Below are positions 7,955 to 16,699 of a stretch of DNA of 47,276 nt, in pieces; within the stretch, counting starts at the first letter, position 1; every line of letters begins with the position of its first letter. The position numbers and the translations under genes were made by a program. Source of the stretch: a virus; the IMG/VR virus record IMGVR_UViG_3300027973_000079, positions 1 to 47,276 of that record; one strand, 5' to 3'. The notes below the pieces were generated by a model. That model saw only the letters and a list, made by a program, of their open reading frames with translations. It was not told the origin of the DNA and searched no databases.

Positions 7955-8431
7955 ATGCAACACATGACAACAGAGCAGAAGATTGAAGCATTAGGATTGA
8001 TTGGCGAAAAATATGTTGCTAACTATCTTGCAGAAAATAATCGTGTAGTGAAACATTCATTGGATAAATTTGACTCCAGAAAAGATTTACTTGTCGATGG
8101 CACAAAAACTGTCGAAGTAAAGACTGGAGTTCCGTTTATCTCAGAGCGAGCATTCGCGATTCATAGGTCTCAATTGGATAAATGTAGGTATGTTGATGAA
8201 TTGTATTTCGTTACTATCCCAGCATTCAAGTTTAAATCTGATTTGACTGGTTGGTTTTATAGCGTAGATCCAAAAACTTTTAAATACAAAACAAAGAAAG
8301 TTCCTCGAGGTGACGGAACATTTCGCGAAATGCTTTTAATTCCAATTGAACAAGATGCAGTCACTAGAATACATAAGATTGATGACTACGCAATAAATGA
8401 AATGATGAAGTATAATACTTCTAAATATTAA
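7955..8431 (+). CDS. PD-(D/E)XK nuclease-like protein inserted between gp44 and gp62
   Basis: The 158-residue protein starts after GAAGG (7941-7945). After a helix containing GLIGEKYVANYLAE (14-27) comes a beta-hairpin with SRKDLLVDGTKTVEVKTG: acidic D44 or D48 followed by E54-V-K56, the D...ExK core of restriction-endonuclease-like nucleases. Length and motif spacing fit small resolvase-like or structure-specific nucleases. It lies one base before gp62 and 12 after gp44, so it is co-expressed with the clamp loader. The motif is short; enzymatic activity is inferred. Confidence 0.6.
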   Translation: MQHMTTEQKIEALGLIGEKYVANYLAENNRVVKHSLDKFDSRKDLLVDGTKTVEVKTGVPFISERAFAIHRSQLDKCRYVDELYFVTIPAFKFKSDLTGWFYSVDPKTFKYKTKKVPRGDGTFREMLLIPIEQDAVTRIHKIDDYAINEMMKYNTSKY

Positions 8432-8432
8432 T

Positions 8433-8843
8433 ATGACTCCATTTGATTACATAAACGCAATCAATCAATCAAAAGAAAACTTGATTGTTGACGATCTTTC
8501 AGAAAAAGAATACGTTCCTTTCATTGTAAACAAAGGCTTATCATACTTTAGTGATACCGTCTTCTATGCAAATGAAATGAATAGTAAACATCTTCTTGAT
8601 AATAAACCACAATTTCTCTATTTACTAAATATTGTCAGACCACGAAAGCGTTATAGCAAGTGGTTTAAAAATGAAGTAATTGAAGACATTCGCGTAATTA
8701 GCGAATACTTCGGATACAGCTATTCTAAAGCGAAACAAATTCAGAATATCATTACTCCGGATCAATTAAAAATCATGAAGACTAAATTAGAAAAAGGTGG
8801 TGTGAAAACAACCAAGGAGAAAAAGAATGGTGGTGAACATTGA
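8433..8843 (+). CDS. 62: Clamp loader small subunit (T4 gp62 homologue)
   Basis: This 136-residue protein starts MTPFDYINAINQSKENLI and contains YVPFIVNKGLSYFSDTV and RPRKRYSKWFK, the conserved landmarks of T4-type gp62. It is shorter than T4 gp62 (187 residues), as is usual for aquatic T4-like phages. It partners gp44. It overlaps regA by 17 bases, which in T4 also is a tightly coupled junction under translational control. Confidence 0.9.
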   Translation: MTPFDYINAINQSKENLIVDDLSEKEYVPFIVNKGLSYFSDTVFYANEMNSKHLLDNKPQFLYLLNIVRPRKRYSKWFKNEVIEDIRVISEYFGYSYSKAKQIQNIITPDQLKIMKTKLEKGGVKTTKEKKNGGEH

Positions 8844-9237
8844 TGATTTATTGGAAGTTAGATTAAAGCAAGAAGACGATTTCCTAAAGGTTAAAGAGAC
8901 ATTGACTAGAATCGGCGTGGCTTCTAGGAAAGATAAAACTCTATATCAGTCTTGCCATATTCTACACAAAAAAGGCAAGTATTATATCGTCCACTTTAAA
9001 GAATTATTCGCACTAGACGGGAAGCCAACAGACTTTGAAGAGAATGATTTGGGCAGAAGAAATGCAATTGCTAAACTTCTAGTTGAATGGGGATTGGTTG
9101 AGATTGTAAACAAAGCAGCTCAAGAACAACAACCAATTGCACCATTATCGCAAATCAAAATAATTTCTTACAAAGAAAAGTCTGAGTGGACTCTCACAGC
9201 TAAATATAACATTGGAAAAAAGAGGGAAGCAAACTAA
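8827..9237 (+). CDS. regA: RegA translational repressor
   Basis: The segment DDFLKVKETLTRIGVASRK (about 17-35) followed by TLYQSCHILHKKGKYYIVHF and FKELFALDG is the RegA signature. RegA binds the ribosome-binding region of early phage mRNAs, including those of clamp and clamp-loader genes, and represses their translation. Its position right after gp62 is the T4 order. The 136-residue length is slightly over T4 RegA (122). Confidence 0.93.
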   Translation: MVVNIDDLLEVRLKQEDDFLKVKETLTRIGVASRKDKTLYQSCHILHKKGKYYIVHFKELFALDGKPTDFEENDLGRRNAIAKLLVEWGLVEIVNKAAQEQQPIAPLSQIKIISYKEKSEWTLTAKYNIGKKREAN

Positions 9238-9238
9238 A

Positions 9239-9673
9239 ATGGAAGAGTTAATTCAAGCAACTAAAATTTTGTTGGCTAATCACTATTCATTTTATTTAAA
9301 AGCCCACTACTATCATTGGAATGTCACTGGTCCAAACTTTCCACAATATCATGAATTTCTAGAAAACATCTATACAGAAGTGTATGGTGTAGTTGATAAG
9401 ATTGCTGAAGAAATTCGTGCAATGGGTGGATATGCTCCAGGAAGTTTCCAACGATTCATTCAGCTATCCCAAATTCAAGGCGACGATTCCATTCCAGATG
9501 CAGAAGAGATGCTAAGAAGATTACTTAACGATATTGATACCATGTATGCAATAATCGATAGAGTTTATAATTTAGCAGAACAGAATGGTCAACATGGTCT
9601 TAGCAATTTTGTGGCAGAGCGTCAAGACGCATTTAAGAAACATGCCTGGATGATTAGATCAACTGTACGTTGA
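9239..9673 (+). CDS. dps: Dps-family ferritin-like DNA-protection protein
   Basis: The ATG at 9239, after AGAGGGA, is preferred over an upstream codon at 9212 that lies inside regA; it gives 144 residues. The sequence HYYHWNVTGPNFPQYHEF carries H26 and H38, followed by D53 and E57. These spacings (12, 27 and 31 residues from the first His) equal those of the ferroxidase ligands H51, H63, D78 and E82 of E. coli Dps, so the iron-oxidising centre looks intact. Dps dodecamers bind DNA and detoxify iron and peroxide. It may protect replicating phage DNA against oxidative stress. It is the last gene before a terminator. Confidence 0.88.
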   Translation: MEELIQATKILLANHYSFYLKAHYYHWNVTGPNFPQYHEFLENIYTEVYGVVDKIAEEIRAMGGYAPGSFQRFIQLSQIQGDDSIPDAEEMLRRLLNDIDTMYAIIDRVYNLAEQNGQHGLSNFVAERQDAFKKHAWMIRSTVR

Positions 9674-9720
9674 TTTCCCGGTAATATTCTATATTTTGTA
9701 TTTTAAATTGACTTAATTTA

Positions 9721-9728
9721 TATAAATA
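9721..9728 (+). promoter_or_regulatory. T4-type late promoter candidate
   Basis: TATAAATA is the exact T4 late -10 consensus. It lies about 90 bases before the hsp20 start. A terminator-like hairpin follows directly, which makes its use uncertain. Confidence 0.4.
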
Positions 9729-9732
9729 AAAA

Positions 9733-9757
9733 TGTCAGCGCGTTGCTGACACTTTTT
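9733..9757 (+). terminator. Rho-independent terminator after dps
   Basis: A 7-bp perfect stem (9733-9739 with 9745-9751), loop GCGTT, then AC and five T. It ends the replication/regA/dps unit. Confidence 0.8.
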
Positions 9758-9817
9758 CAATTAGTTGTGCCTTTTTAGGACAACGAAATTAAACTCGCTT
9801 ATTTAAGGAGAACTACT

Positions 9818-10324
9818 ATGACACATTTGTCCCTTCAACATCGCTCGCCCTTTGAAATGTTTAAAGACTTCGACAAGTTTTATGTCGGATTCGATGATCA
9901 GTATAATCGTTTAGCAAAAATGCATGACGATATTACAAAAAATATACCAAACTATCCTCCATACAATATCAGAAAGACGGGTGAGAATACCTATCTTATT
10001 GAAATTGCTGTTGCTGGTTTCGGAACGCAAGATATTGAAATTGAACTAAATGACGGGAAACTAATTGTTAGTGGAAATTCAAAGTCAGATGACTCTGATG
10101 GTTTCTTGTTTAAAGGTATTGCCAATCGCGCATTCTCTCGCACATTTGCACTCAATGATCAGATTGAGGTAAAGAATGCAGAGATGTTTAATGGCATGTT
10201 GAAAGTGTTTTTGGAAAGAATTATTCCAGAACACCGCAAACCAAAGAAAATTGCTGTCAATGATTCTGCTTCAAAGTCTAATTCGAAACAGTATCTAACA
10301 GAGGATAGCAATCATGGTTTATAA
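9818..10324 (+). CDS. hsp20: Small heat shock protein Hsp20 (IbpA-like)
   Basis: Start at 9818 after AAGGAG. The 168-residue protein has a full alpha-crystallin domain from about 48 to 145: YNIRKTGENTYLIEIAVAGF, a dimer-loop FKGIANRAFSRTFAL, and NGMLKVFLERIIPE. The C-terminal IAV (145-147) is a weak I-x-I/V anchor. Hsp20 genes are frequent in T4-like cyanophages, where they are thought to help fold or protect virion proteins. It overlaps the next small gene by 11 bases. Confidence 0.93.
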   Translation: MTHLSLQHRSPFEMFKDFDKFYVGFDDQYNRLAKMHDDITKNIPNYPPYNIRKTGENTYLIEIAVAGFGTQDIEIELNDGKLIVSGNSKSDDSDGFLFKGIANRAFSRTFALNDQIEVKNAEMFNGMLKVFLERIIPEHRKPKKIAVNDSASKSNSKQYLTEDSNHGL

Positions 10325-10481
10325 TACAATCAAAAAAGTCTTTTGTTCAATCTTTGAAGGCATTCAAGCCAGTCAAATGTATCGTGCAAAAGGATATGTT
10401 GATTTTTATCTATCACAATCAATAGATCATGCTGATCTTGAATCTAGAACTAAAGCATTAAAGGCTAGAGGTCTACTTTAA
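10314..10481 (+). CDS. DUF3563-like small protein
   Basis: A 55-residue ORF overlapping the 3' end of hsp20. The C-terminal half YVDFYLSQSIDHADLESR, then TKALKARG, follows the pattern of DUF3563 proteins (YL..S.DLADLE.R...L), which are small proteins found mainly in Burkholderiales. Function unknown. The start lies inside hsp20 with no strong ribosome-binding site (GAGGATAG about 11 bases upstream), so translation is probably coupled. Gene content and reading-frame closure support it, but homology is by eye. Confidence 0.6.
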   Translation: MVYNTIKKVFCSIFEGIQASQMYRAKGYVDFYLSQSIDHADLESRTKALKARGLL

Positions 10482-10508
10482 AATATTTGTGAAGTGATGG
10501 ATTAATCG

Positions 10509-10538
10509 TGGGGGCTTAATTGCCCCCATTTAATTTTG
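10509..10538 (+). terminator. Terminator-like hairpin before the gp43 operon
   Basis: A strong 7-bp stem TGGGGGC (10509-10515) with GCCCCCA (10522-10528), followed by the weak T-rich stretch TTTAATTTT. Probably a terminator, though the T-run is interrupted. Confidence 0.65.
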
Positions 10539-10547
10539 GAGATTAAA

Positions 10548-10853
10548 ATGGCAAATTTGAGAATTTTGAAACTAACAACCAGTGAAGAGGTTGTTGGTGA
10601 TATTATCGCAAGTGATAACGATCAGATCGTAAGAATGGAAAACCCTTGCTTGCTAGGATTGACATATACCCAAAGTGGTAAAGCTGGATTGAACATGATG
10701 CCCATGCTAATGTTCTCTGAGCAGAAGGTTGTGGAATTTAACCTCAGTCACATTATCTACAATGTGTCGGTTGCACCAGAGATCAAAAACAAGTATAATG
10801 AAATCTACGGTGCAGGAATCGTTGTTCCTCCAAAATCATCTATTCTTATTTAA
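10548..10853 (+). CDS. Conserved phage protein before gp43, Sm-like fold suspected
   Basis: The ATG at 10548 follows TTTTGGAG; the earlier codon at 10536 lies on that ribosome-binding site. The 101-residue protein starts LRILKLTTSEEVVGDII and continues with MENPCLLGL and GLNMMPMLMF. This pattern occurs in a conserved family of T4-like aquatic phages that has been likened to Sm/LSm proteins. It ends with GAGIVVPPKSSI. Function unknown. Its stop overlaps the polymerase start by one base, suggesting co-translation. Confidence 0.65.
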   Translation: MANLRILKLTTSEEVVGDIIASDNDQIVRMENPCLLGLTYTQSGKAGLNMMPMLMFSEQKVVEFNLSHIIYNVSVAPEIKNKYNEIYGAGIVVPPKSSILI

Positions 10854-13369
10854 TGAAATTCTACACAAACTTTTCGCGATATGGTAATCAGATTCTAGTT
10901 CGTGGCTACAACAACGGCAAACGACACATAGACAAAATAAATTATGATCCCACTCTATACATACCATCAAAAGAAAAGACGGAGTTCAAAACTATGTCTG
11001 GTGAATTCGTTTCGCCAGTTCGTCAGGGATCAATGTCAAATGCGACAGAGTTCATCAAAAGGTATGAGGATGTAGACAACTATTCTATCTACGGATTGAC
11101 AAACTATCAATATGTTTATGCGAATGAAGTATATCCTGGTAAAGTAGACTACGACATTTCTCTAATTCGAATTGCTAACATTGACATTGAGGTTGGCTCG
11201 GAGAATGGATTTCCTGAGCCAGCTTCTGCGTCTGAACCAATCACAGCAATCACATTTAAGATTGATGGAATGTTTTATGTTTTTGGTTGTGATGAATTCA
11301 ATAATGATCGCAATGACGTAACGTATACACAATGCCGTGACGAAAACCAGTTAATCATGTTTTTCCTAGAAAAATGGGAAGAGACTTCGCCCGACATTGT
11401 GACTGGTTGGAATATTAAATATTTTGATATTCCGTATCTTGTTAGTCGAATTAATCGATTGATGGGAGAGAATACAGCTAAACGATTGTCGCCTTGGAGA
11501 AGGGTTAACGAAAAAAATTCAACTTATTCAAAGCAAGATGGAATTTCATGGAAATCTTTTGTCAATTATGAATTAGTTGGAATTTCTACGCTAGACTATC
11601 TTGAACTTTATAAGAAGTTTACATATGCCCAGCATGAAAGTTTTTCTCTCAATCATATCTCATTCGTTGAACTAGGAGAAAAGAAACTAGATTATTCTGA
11701 AGTGGAAAGTCTGCATCAATTGTATCGAACCAACTTTCAAAAGTTTATTGAGTATAACATTCGTGACGTTGAATTGGTTGATCGCATTGATGCTAAGATG
11801 AAATTGATTGACATGGCTCTTGCACTTGCATACGATGCAAAGGTTAATTATGAAGATGTATTCTCTCAAGTTCGCATGTGGGATGTTCTCATTCATAATG
11901 AATTGATTGATCGTGGTGTAGTTGTTCCACAAAAAGTGAAGACAATCAAAAGTGAACAGTATGCTGGTGCATATGTTAAAGATCCTATCGTAGGTATGCA
12001 TCAGTGGGTTGTTTCTTTTGATTTGAATTCTCTTTATCCCCATCTCATTATGCAATACAATATTTCTCCCGAGACTATTGTTCCAGGCATAAAGATAAAT
12101 ATTTCTATTGATGATTTATTGAACAAAGAATATCAAGCATCAAGCGAATATTGTATGGCTGCAAATGGTCATTACTTTAAACGTGACAAGCAAGGCTTTC
12201 TACCCGCAATGATGCAGCGAATGTATGATGATCGTTCGATGTATAAAAAGAAAATGATTGAATCGCAGAAGCAATATGAGAATGCAAATACCTCAGAAGA
12301 AAAGCGCATTTTATCCAATCAGATATCTAAATACAAGAATCTTCAGCTCGCAAAAAAAGTTCAATTAAATTCAGCTTATGGCGCACTTGGTAATGAATGG
12401 TTTCGATTCTTCGACATTCGCCAAGCAGAAGCCATCACACTATCTGGGCAATTGAGTATTCGTTGGATTGAAGACAAGCTAAACGGCTTCTTCAATAAAT
12501 TATTAAAGACGAAGAGTGTGGATTATGTCATCGCATCAGATACGGATTCTGTATACGTCAATCTTGGTCCGTTGGTACATATGGTCTACGGATCTAAGAA
12601 TATTGAAAAAGAAAAAATTGTTGACTTTATCGACAAGGCTTGCACAGAGAAAATTGAACCGTTCATTGATAAAGCATATCAAGAACTAGCAGACTACATG
12701 AATGCATTTGATCAGAAGATGCAGATGAAGCGTGAAGTGATTGCAAACAAAGGTATCTGGACAGCAAAGAAGCGATACATTCTGAATGTTTATGATTCAG
12801 AAGGTGTGCGTTTTGCAGAGCCAAAGTTGAAGATGATGGGTATTGAAGCGGTTAAGTCTTCGACACCAATGTCATGTAGAGATAAGATTAAAGATTCTCT
12901 AAAGATTGTGATGAATGGTACCGAATCAGAGTTTCAAGAATTCGTTGCAGATTTCAGAAAAACTTTTACAACACTAGCATTTGAGGACATTGCTTTTCCT
13001 CGAGGAGTTAATGATCTGAAGAAGTACAAGTCTTCAAAAGATATTTACACAAAAGGCACACCGATTCATGTTCGTGGTGCTATTCTTTACAATCATCTTT
13101 TAGAGAAAGAGAAACTAACAAAGAAGTATCAATCAATCAAAGATGGCGAGAAGATTAAATTCTGCTACATGAAAGTTCCAAATCCAGTACAAGAGAACGT
13201 TTTTGCAATCTTGACAATTCTACCAAAAGAGTTTAAACTGGAGAAGTACATTGACTATGAAACTCAATTTGAGAAAGCATACCTGGATCCAATTAGAACC
13301 ATCGTCAATACGATTGGTTGGAATGTCGAGAAAGTCTCTTCACTAAAGAGTTTCTTTAGTGACGATTAA
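10853..13369 (+). CDS. 43: Family B DNA polymerase (T4 gp43 homologue)
   Basis: The 838-residue protein carries the exonuclease motif D111-I-E113, polymerase motif A FDLNSLYP (D390), motif B KVQLNSAYGALGNEW, and motif C SDTDSVY (D563 and D565). Length is close to T4 gp43 (898). It replicates the phage genome together with gp45, gp44/62, gp41 and gp61, all present here. No intein or intron interrupts the conserved motifs. Confidence 0.97.
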   Translation: MKFYTNFSRYGNQILVRGYNNGKRHIDKINYDPTLYIPSKEKTEFKTMSGEFVSPVRQGSMSNATEFIKRYEDVDNYSIYGLTNYQYVYANEVYPGKVDYDISLIRIANIDIEVGSENGFPEPASASEPITAITFKIDGMFYVFGCDEFNNDRNDVTYTQCRDENQLIMFFLEKWEETSPDIVTGWNIKYFDIPYLVSRINRLMGENTAKRLSPWRRVNEKNSTYSKQDGISWKSFVNYELVGISTLDYLELYKKFTYAQHESFSLNHISFVELGEKKLDYSEVESLHQLYRTNFQKFIEYNIRDVELVDRIDAKMKLIDMALALAYDAKVNYEDVFSQVRMWDVLIHNELIDRGVVVPQKVKTIKSEQYAGAYVKDPIVGMHQWVVSFDLNSLYPHLIMQYNISPETIVPGIKINISIDDLLNKEYQASSEYCMAANGHYFKRDKQGFLPAMMQRMYDDRSMYKKKMIESQKQYENANTSEEKRILSNQISKYKNLQLAKKVQLNSAYGALGNEWFRFFDIRQAEAITLSGQLSIRWIEDKLNGFFNKLLKTKSVDYVIASDTDSVYVNLGPLVHMVYGSKNIEKEKIVDFIDKACTEKIEPFIDKAYQELADYMNAFDQKMQMKREVIANKGIWTAKKRYILNVYDSEGVRFAEPKLKMMGIEAVKSSTPMSCRDKIKDSLKIVMNGTESEFQEFVADFRKTFTTLAFEDIAFPRGVNDLKKYKSSKDIYTKGTPIHVRGAILYNHLLEKEKLTKKYQSIKDGEKIKFCYMKVPNPVQENVFAILTILPKEFKLEKYIDYETQFEKAYLDPIRTIVNTIGWNVEKVSSLKSFFSDD

Positions 13370-13390
13370 TTATTTTGTGGAGAATTAAAT

Positions 13391-14461
13391 ATGAGCAATT
13401 TCTTTTCTGATTTAGTGGAGCAATTAAAAGATGAAGACACTAAGATACTTGCTGATGGTAATGCTAGTGCTGAATTTAATGGTACTATTGACACTGGTTC
13501 ATATGCTCTTAACGCAGCCCTTAGTGGAAGTATATACGGGGGAGTGCCCAACAACAAAGTCACAGCATTTGCAGGTGAATCTGCAACAGGTAAAACGTTT
13601 TTCGTCCTTGGTGTTGTAAAGCAATTCCTAGATGACAATCCAGAAGGTGGTGTGATTTACTTTGATACCGAAGCAGCAGTCACTAAACACATGATGGAAT
13701 CTCGCGGCGTTGACACTAAGCGAGTTGTTATCTCTGAACCAGATACGATTCAAAAGTTTCGCCATACTGCATTACAGATCATTGAAAAGTATTCAGCACA
13801 ACCATTAGCAAAGCGTAAGCCAATGATGATGGTTCTCGATTCTATGGGTCAGCTATCTTCTACGAAAGAAATGGAAGACACAGCAGAGGGCAAAGAAACC
13901 AAAGACATGACCAAATCATCAATTCTAAAAGCAACCTTTAGAGTTTTGAATTTGAAACTTGCAAAGATCAATGTTCCTTTACTTGTAACTAATCACGTTT
14001 ACGATGTTGTTGGTGCATATGTTCCAACAAAAGAAATGTCTGGTGGTTCTGGTCTAAAGTATACAGCTTCAACAATTGTTTTCCTTTCGAAGAAGAAAGA
14101 CAAAGATGGTACGGAAGTTGTAGGCAATATCATTAAAGCGAGAATGCAGAAGAGTCGATTCACCAAAGAGCATTCTGCAGTGGAGATTCGATTAACTTAT
14201 AGCAAAGGTCTGGATCGCTATTACGGTCTACTTGATATTGCAGAGAAGTATAACATCATTAAGAAAGTATCTACACGATATGAATTGCCTAACGGAAATA
14301 AAGTCTTCGGCAAATCAATCAATGAGGAACCCGAAAAGTATTACACAAAAGAAATTCTTGATTTGATTGATGAAGCATGTAAGAAAGAATTTTTGTATGG
14401 TCAAGAATCTATTGTTACTGATGAGACTAATGTAGAGGAAGAAGAACATGAAAATGAATGA
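13391..14461 (+). CDS. uvsX: UvsX RecA-like recombinase
   Basis: The 356-residue protein has Walker A GESATGKT (62-69), a Walker B region [11 protein letters not shown], and the UvsX-specific block [16 protein letters not shown] followed by [10 protein letters not shown]. UvsX forms filaments on single-stranded DNA and drives strand exchange for recombination-dependent replication. GGAG (13379-13382) precedes the ATG at 13391. It overlaps the next gene by 14 bases. Confidence 0.95.
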   Translation: MSNFFSDLVEQLKDEDTKILADGNASAEFNGTIDTGSYALNAALSGSIYGGVPNNKVTAFAGESATGKTFFVLGVVKQFLDDNPEGGVIYFDTEAAVTKHMMESRGVDTKRVVISEPDTIQKFRHTALQIIEKYSAQPLAKRKPMMMVLDSMGQLSSTKEMEDTAEGKETKDMTKSSILKATFRVLNLKLAKINVPLLVTNHVYDVVGAYVPTKEMSGGSGLKYTASTIVFLSKKKDKDGTEVVGNIIKARMQKSRFTKEHSAVEIRLTYSKGLDRYYGLLDIAEKYNIIKKVSTRYELPNGNKVFGKSINEEPEKYYTKEILDLIDEACKKEFLYGQESIVTDETNVEEEEHENE

Positions 14462-14792
14462 AGACTATCAAGTAACTGAAACAGACATTAAGTACAAAGA
14501 TAGAGATACCGTCGCTACTATTAAAATTTTGACTGGAGAGTATGCTGACATAGAATTTAACTTTGGAGAAATTAGTTTTGGTGATGAAGAGAATCCTGAC
14601 GGAACATTTACAATCAGCTTCAATTATGATATTCTACCAGAAGAATATAAAAATCTAAAGAGTGATGAAAACTTCGAAAAAGTTGTTGGAACAATTCTAA
14701 ATGATCTTTTGTTGGAATCAATAAACGCAGCTGAGAAAAGGTACAAAGATGAACTTAGAGCAAAAAATACTGAAACATTTATTGACGGATGA
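14448..14792 (+). CDS. Conserved hypothetical protein between uvsX and gp41
   Basis: A 114-residue acidic protein with no motif I recognise. Strands such as [19 protein letters not shown] and [12 protein letters not shown] suggest a beta-rich core followed by helices. It overlaps uvsX by 14 bases and the helicase gene by 44, so expression is coupled to both. A small protein at this position is usual in T4-like aquatic phages. An alternative start two codons in (14454) cannot be excluded. Confidence 0.7.
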   Translation: MKMNEDYQVTETDIKYKDRDTVATIKILTGEYADIEFNFGEISFGDEENPDGTFTISFNYDILPEEYKNLKSDENFEKVVGTILNDLLLESINAAEKRYKDELRAKNTETFIDG

Positions 14793-16167
14793 GGAGTACA
14801 CAAGAAAAACTTTACCTTTCATTAAAAGCGAATACTTCCAAGATTCTTCTGAGAAAATTCTTTTCGAAGAGATAAAAAACTATGTTGTTAAATATAACTC
14901 AATGCCTTCAAAAGAGGCATTGAGCATTGAAATTGACAACAAAGTAAATCTGACTGACGATCATCATAAAAGAACTATTGAATTAATTTCTGAAGTTTGT
15001 ACTAGTGATGATACGTCAGATACAAAATGGTTGATTGATGCAACAGAAACTTTTTGTCAAGAAAAAGCAATTTACAATGGGATCATGCAAAGCATTCAAA
15101 TCCTAGATAGTAAAAACAAAGTCGAAAAATTAGATAAAGGTTCAATTCCAAAAATACTTGCAGATGCGCTATCCGTTTCTTTTGATAATCACATTGGTCA
15201 TGATTTTATTGATGACGCTGAAACACGCTACGAATTCTACCATAGAGTTGAGAAGCGAATCCCATTCGACTTGGACTACCTCAATAGAATTACAAAAGGC
15301 GGTCTCGCAGAGAAATCATTAAACATTGTTCTTGCTGGCACTGGTGTCGGTAAAAGTCTTTTTATGTGTCATTGTGCAGCAGCTAATCTCACAATGGGAA
15401 AGAACGTACTGTACATTACATTAGAGATGGCAGAAGAAAGAATTGCGGAACGAATTGATGCTAATCTACTTAACATTGAATTGAATCATCTAGTTGCAAT
15501 GCCTAAAGCAACATATCTAAAACGAATTCAAGAAGTGAAAGAAAAGACTAAAGGCAAGCTAATCATCAAAGAGTATCCGACTGCAAGTGCTAGTGCAACA
15601 AACTTTAGTCATCTGCTAAACGAATTGAAATTGAAACGGCAATTCATACCCGACATTATCTACATTGACTATTTGAATATTTGTGCATCATCAAGAATGA
15701 AACATGGATCAAATGTTAATTCGTACACATACATCAAATCGATTGCAGAAGAATTGCGTGGTCTTGCTGTAGAGAACAGAGTTCCAATTGTTTCTGCTAC
15801 ACAAACTACAAGAAGTGGCTATTCTAATTCCGATGTTGGATTGGAAGATACATCAGAGTCTTTTGGTCTTCCTGCAACTGCCGATTTAATGTTTGCATTA
15901 ATTTCAACAGAAGAATTGGCAGAAGCGAATCAAATTATGGTAAAGCAATTAAAGAATCGTTATTCTGATCCAACAACAAATAAACGATTTGTAATTGGAG
16001 TTGATAGAGCAAAGATGAAACTTTATGATGCACCTAATTCATCGCAAAACAATATATCAGATAGCGGTCAATACGACAATAAAGAAGACGATACTCCAAT
16101 CTTTGATAAAAGCGCAATTGGTAAGTCATTGAAAAATAAAAGAGATTTTTCAAATCTTAAGGTATGA
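14749..16167 (+). CDS. 41: DnaB-like replicative helicase (T4 gp41 homologue)
   Basis: The 472-residue protein starts [17 protein letters not shown], a DnaB-type N-terminal domain, and has the RecA-like core: Walker A AGTGVGKS (196-203), NVLYITLEMAEERIAERI, and IIYIDYLNI as Walker B, followed by the ATQTTRSGYS motif. Length matches T4 gp41 (475). It unwinds the fork and recruits the gp61 primase, encoded at 32264. The start lies 44 bases inside the preceding gene. Confidence 0.95.
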   Translation: MNLEQKILKHLLTDEEYTRKTLPFIKSEYFQDSSEKILFEEIKNYVVKYNSMPSKEALSIEIDNKVNLTDDHHKRTIELISEVCTSDDTSDTKWLIDATETFCQEKAIYNGIMQSIQILDSKNKVEKLDKGSIPKILADALSVSFDNHIGHDFIDDAETRYEFYHRVEKRIPFDLDYLNRITKGGLAEKSLNIVLAGTGVGKSLFMCHCAAANLTMGKNVLYITLEMAEERIAERIDANLLNIELNHLVAMPKATYLKRIQEVKEKTKGKLIIKEYPTASASATNFSHLLNELKLKRQFIPDIIYIDYLNICASSRMKHGSNVNSYTYIKSIAEELRGLAVENRVPIVSATQTTRSGYSNSDVGLEDTSESFGLPATADLMFALISTEELAEANQIMVKQLKNRYSDPTTNKRFVIGVDRAKMKLYDAPNSSQNNISDSGQYDNKEDDTPIFDKSAIGKSLKNKRDFSNLKV

Positions 16168-16326
16168 GACTTTAACACCCACCTCTAGAACCCGCCTGGA
16201 AGCGCCCCCAGGCGATTCTTGCTAACCCACCCACACTACCCTACACGGCTCCTATAGGCGCTTCTATAGCGCCGTAAAACTGTTGTAAATTTACAACGTT
16301 GTATTTGTGCGACACCAAAAAAGTCC
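16168..16326. other. C-rich non-coding region with three inverted repeats
   Basis: After gp41 the composition shifts sharply to C-rich, G-poor DNA. It contains a 7-bp stem (16193-16199 with 16208-16214), a 6-bp stem GGCGCT/AGCGCC (16257-16262 with 16268-16273), and a perfect 16-base palindrome GTTGTAAATTTACAAC (16282-16297). None has a good T-run. It could hold the helicase terminator, an operator for the next promoter or an origin-like element. Confidence 0.6.
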
Positions 16327-16382
16327 TTGATTTTTTCCACGATCAGAGTACAATAGATCTTGTGGTGAGAGAGAAACAAAGG
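16298..16382 (+). repeat. Early promoter/leader repeat, copy 2
   Basis: Gapless match to 438-522. The 30 bases 16341-16370 differ from 481-510 at only two positions. The left hairpin arm seen in copy 1 is degraded here, while the promoter and the 15-base leader (16356-16370) are kept. Confidence 0.8.
16327..16354 (+). promoter_or_regulatory. Sigma70-type early promoter
   Basis: TTGATT (16327-16332), a 16-base spacer and TACAAT (16349-16354), followed by the conserved leader and AAAGGA before the ATG at 16391. Confidence 0.72.
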
Positions 16383-16390
16383 AACAGAAA

Positions 16391-16579
16391 ATGAATTTCA
16401 AAGAAGCTATGATCGTTGTTGAAGAATTCAAAGAAACCTGGTGCTTGCCTGGGTTGCTCGAAACCCTTGAATTCATGGCTGTGCCACGCAACCGCGAAGA
16501 GATGACTGACGAAGAAGTCCGCGCCTATCGCGTTGTGTGTATCGAAATGAGCAAACTGTTTGCTCCAAAGGCTGCTTAA
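16391..16579 (+). CDS. Small early protein, unknown function
   Basis: A 62-residue, mostly helical, acidic protein (MNFKEAMIVVEEFKETW at the start, MTDEEVRAYRVVCIEM later). It is the first gene behind a strong promoter with the shared early leader and AAAGGA, so it is probably made at once after infection. I recognise no family. Such small early proteins often bind host machinery, but nothing in the sequence shows it. Confidence 0.7.
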   Translation: MNFKEAMIVVEEFKETWCLPGLLETLEFMAVPRNREEMTDEEVRAYRVVCIEMSKLFAPKAA

Positions 16580-16580
16580 A

Positions 16581-16685
16581 ATGCGTAACCTCGAAGAAAA
16601 AATTCTAGACTTGTTTCTAATGAGTTTCGTGGGTGTTGCGTCACTCTTTCTGATGACTGCTCTTGTTGACGCCCTAGCTAAGTAA
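16581..16685 (+). CDS. Very small predicted membrane protein
   Basis: A 34-residue ORF one base after the previous stop. Residues 12-30 (FLMSFVGVASLFLMTALV) form one hydrophobic stretch after a charged N-terminus (MRNLEEK). It lies in the gap between two better supported early genes with the same codon style. Function unknown. Confidence 0.5.
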   Translation: MRNLEEKILDLFLMSFVGVASLFLMTALVDALAK

Positions 16686-16699
16686 TTGAGGAATTGAAA

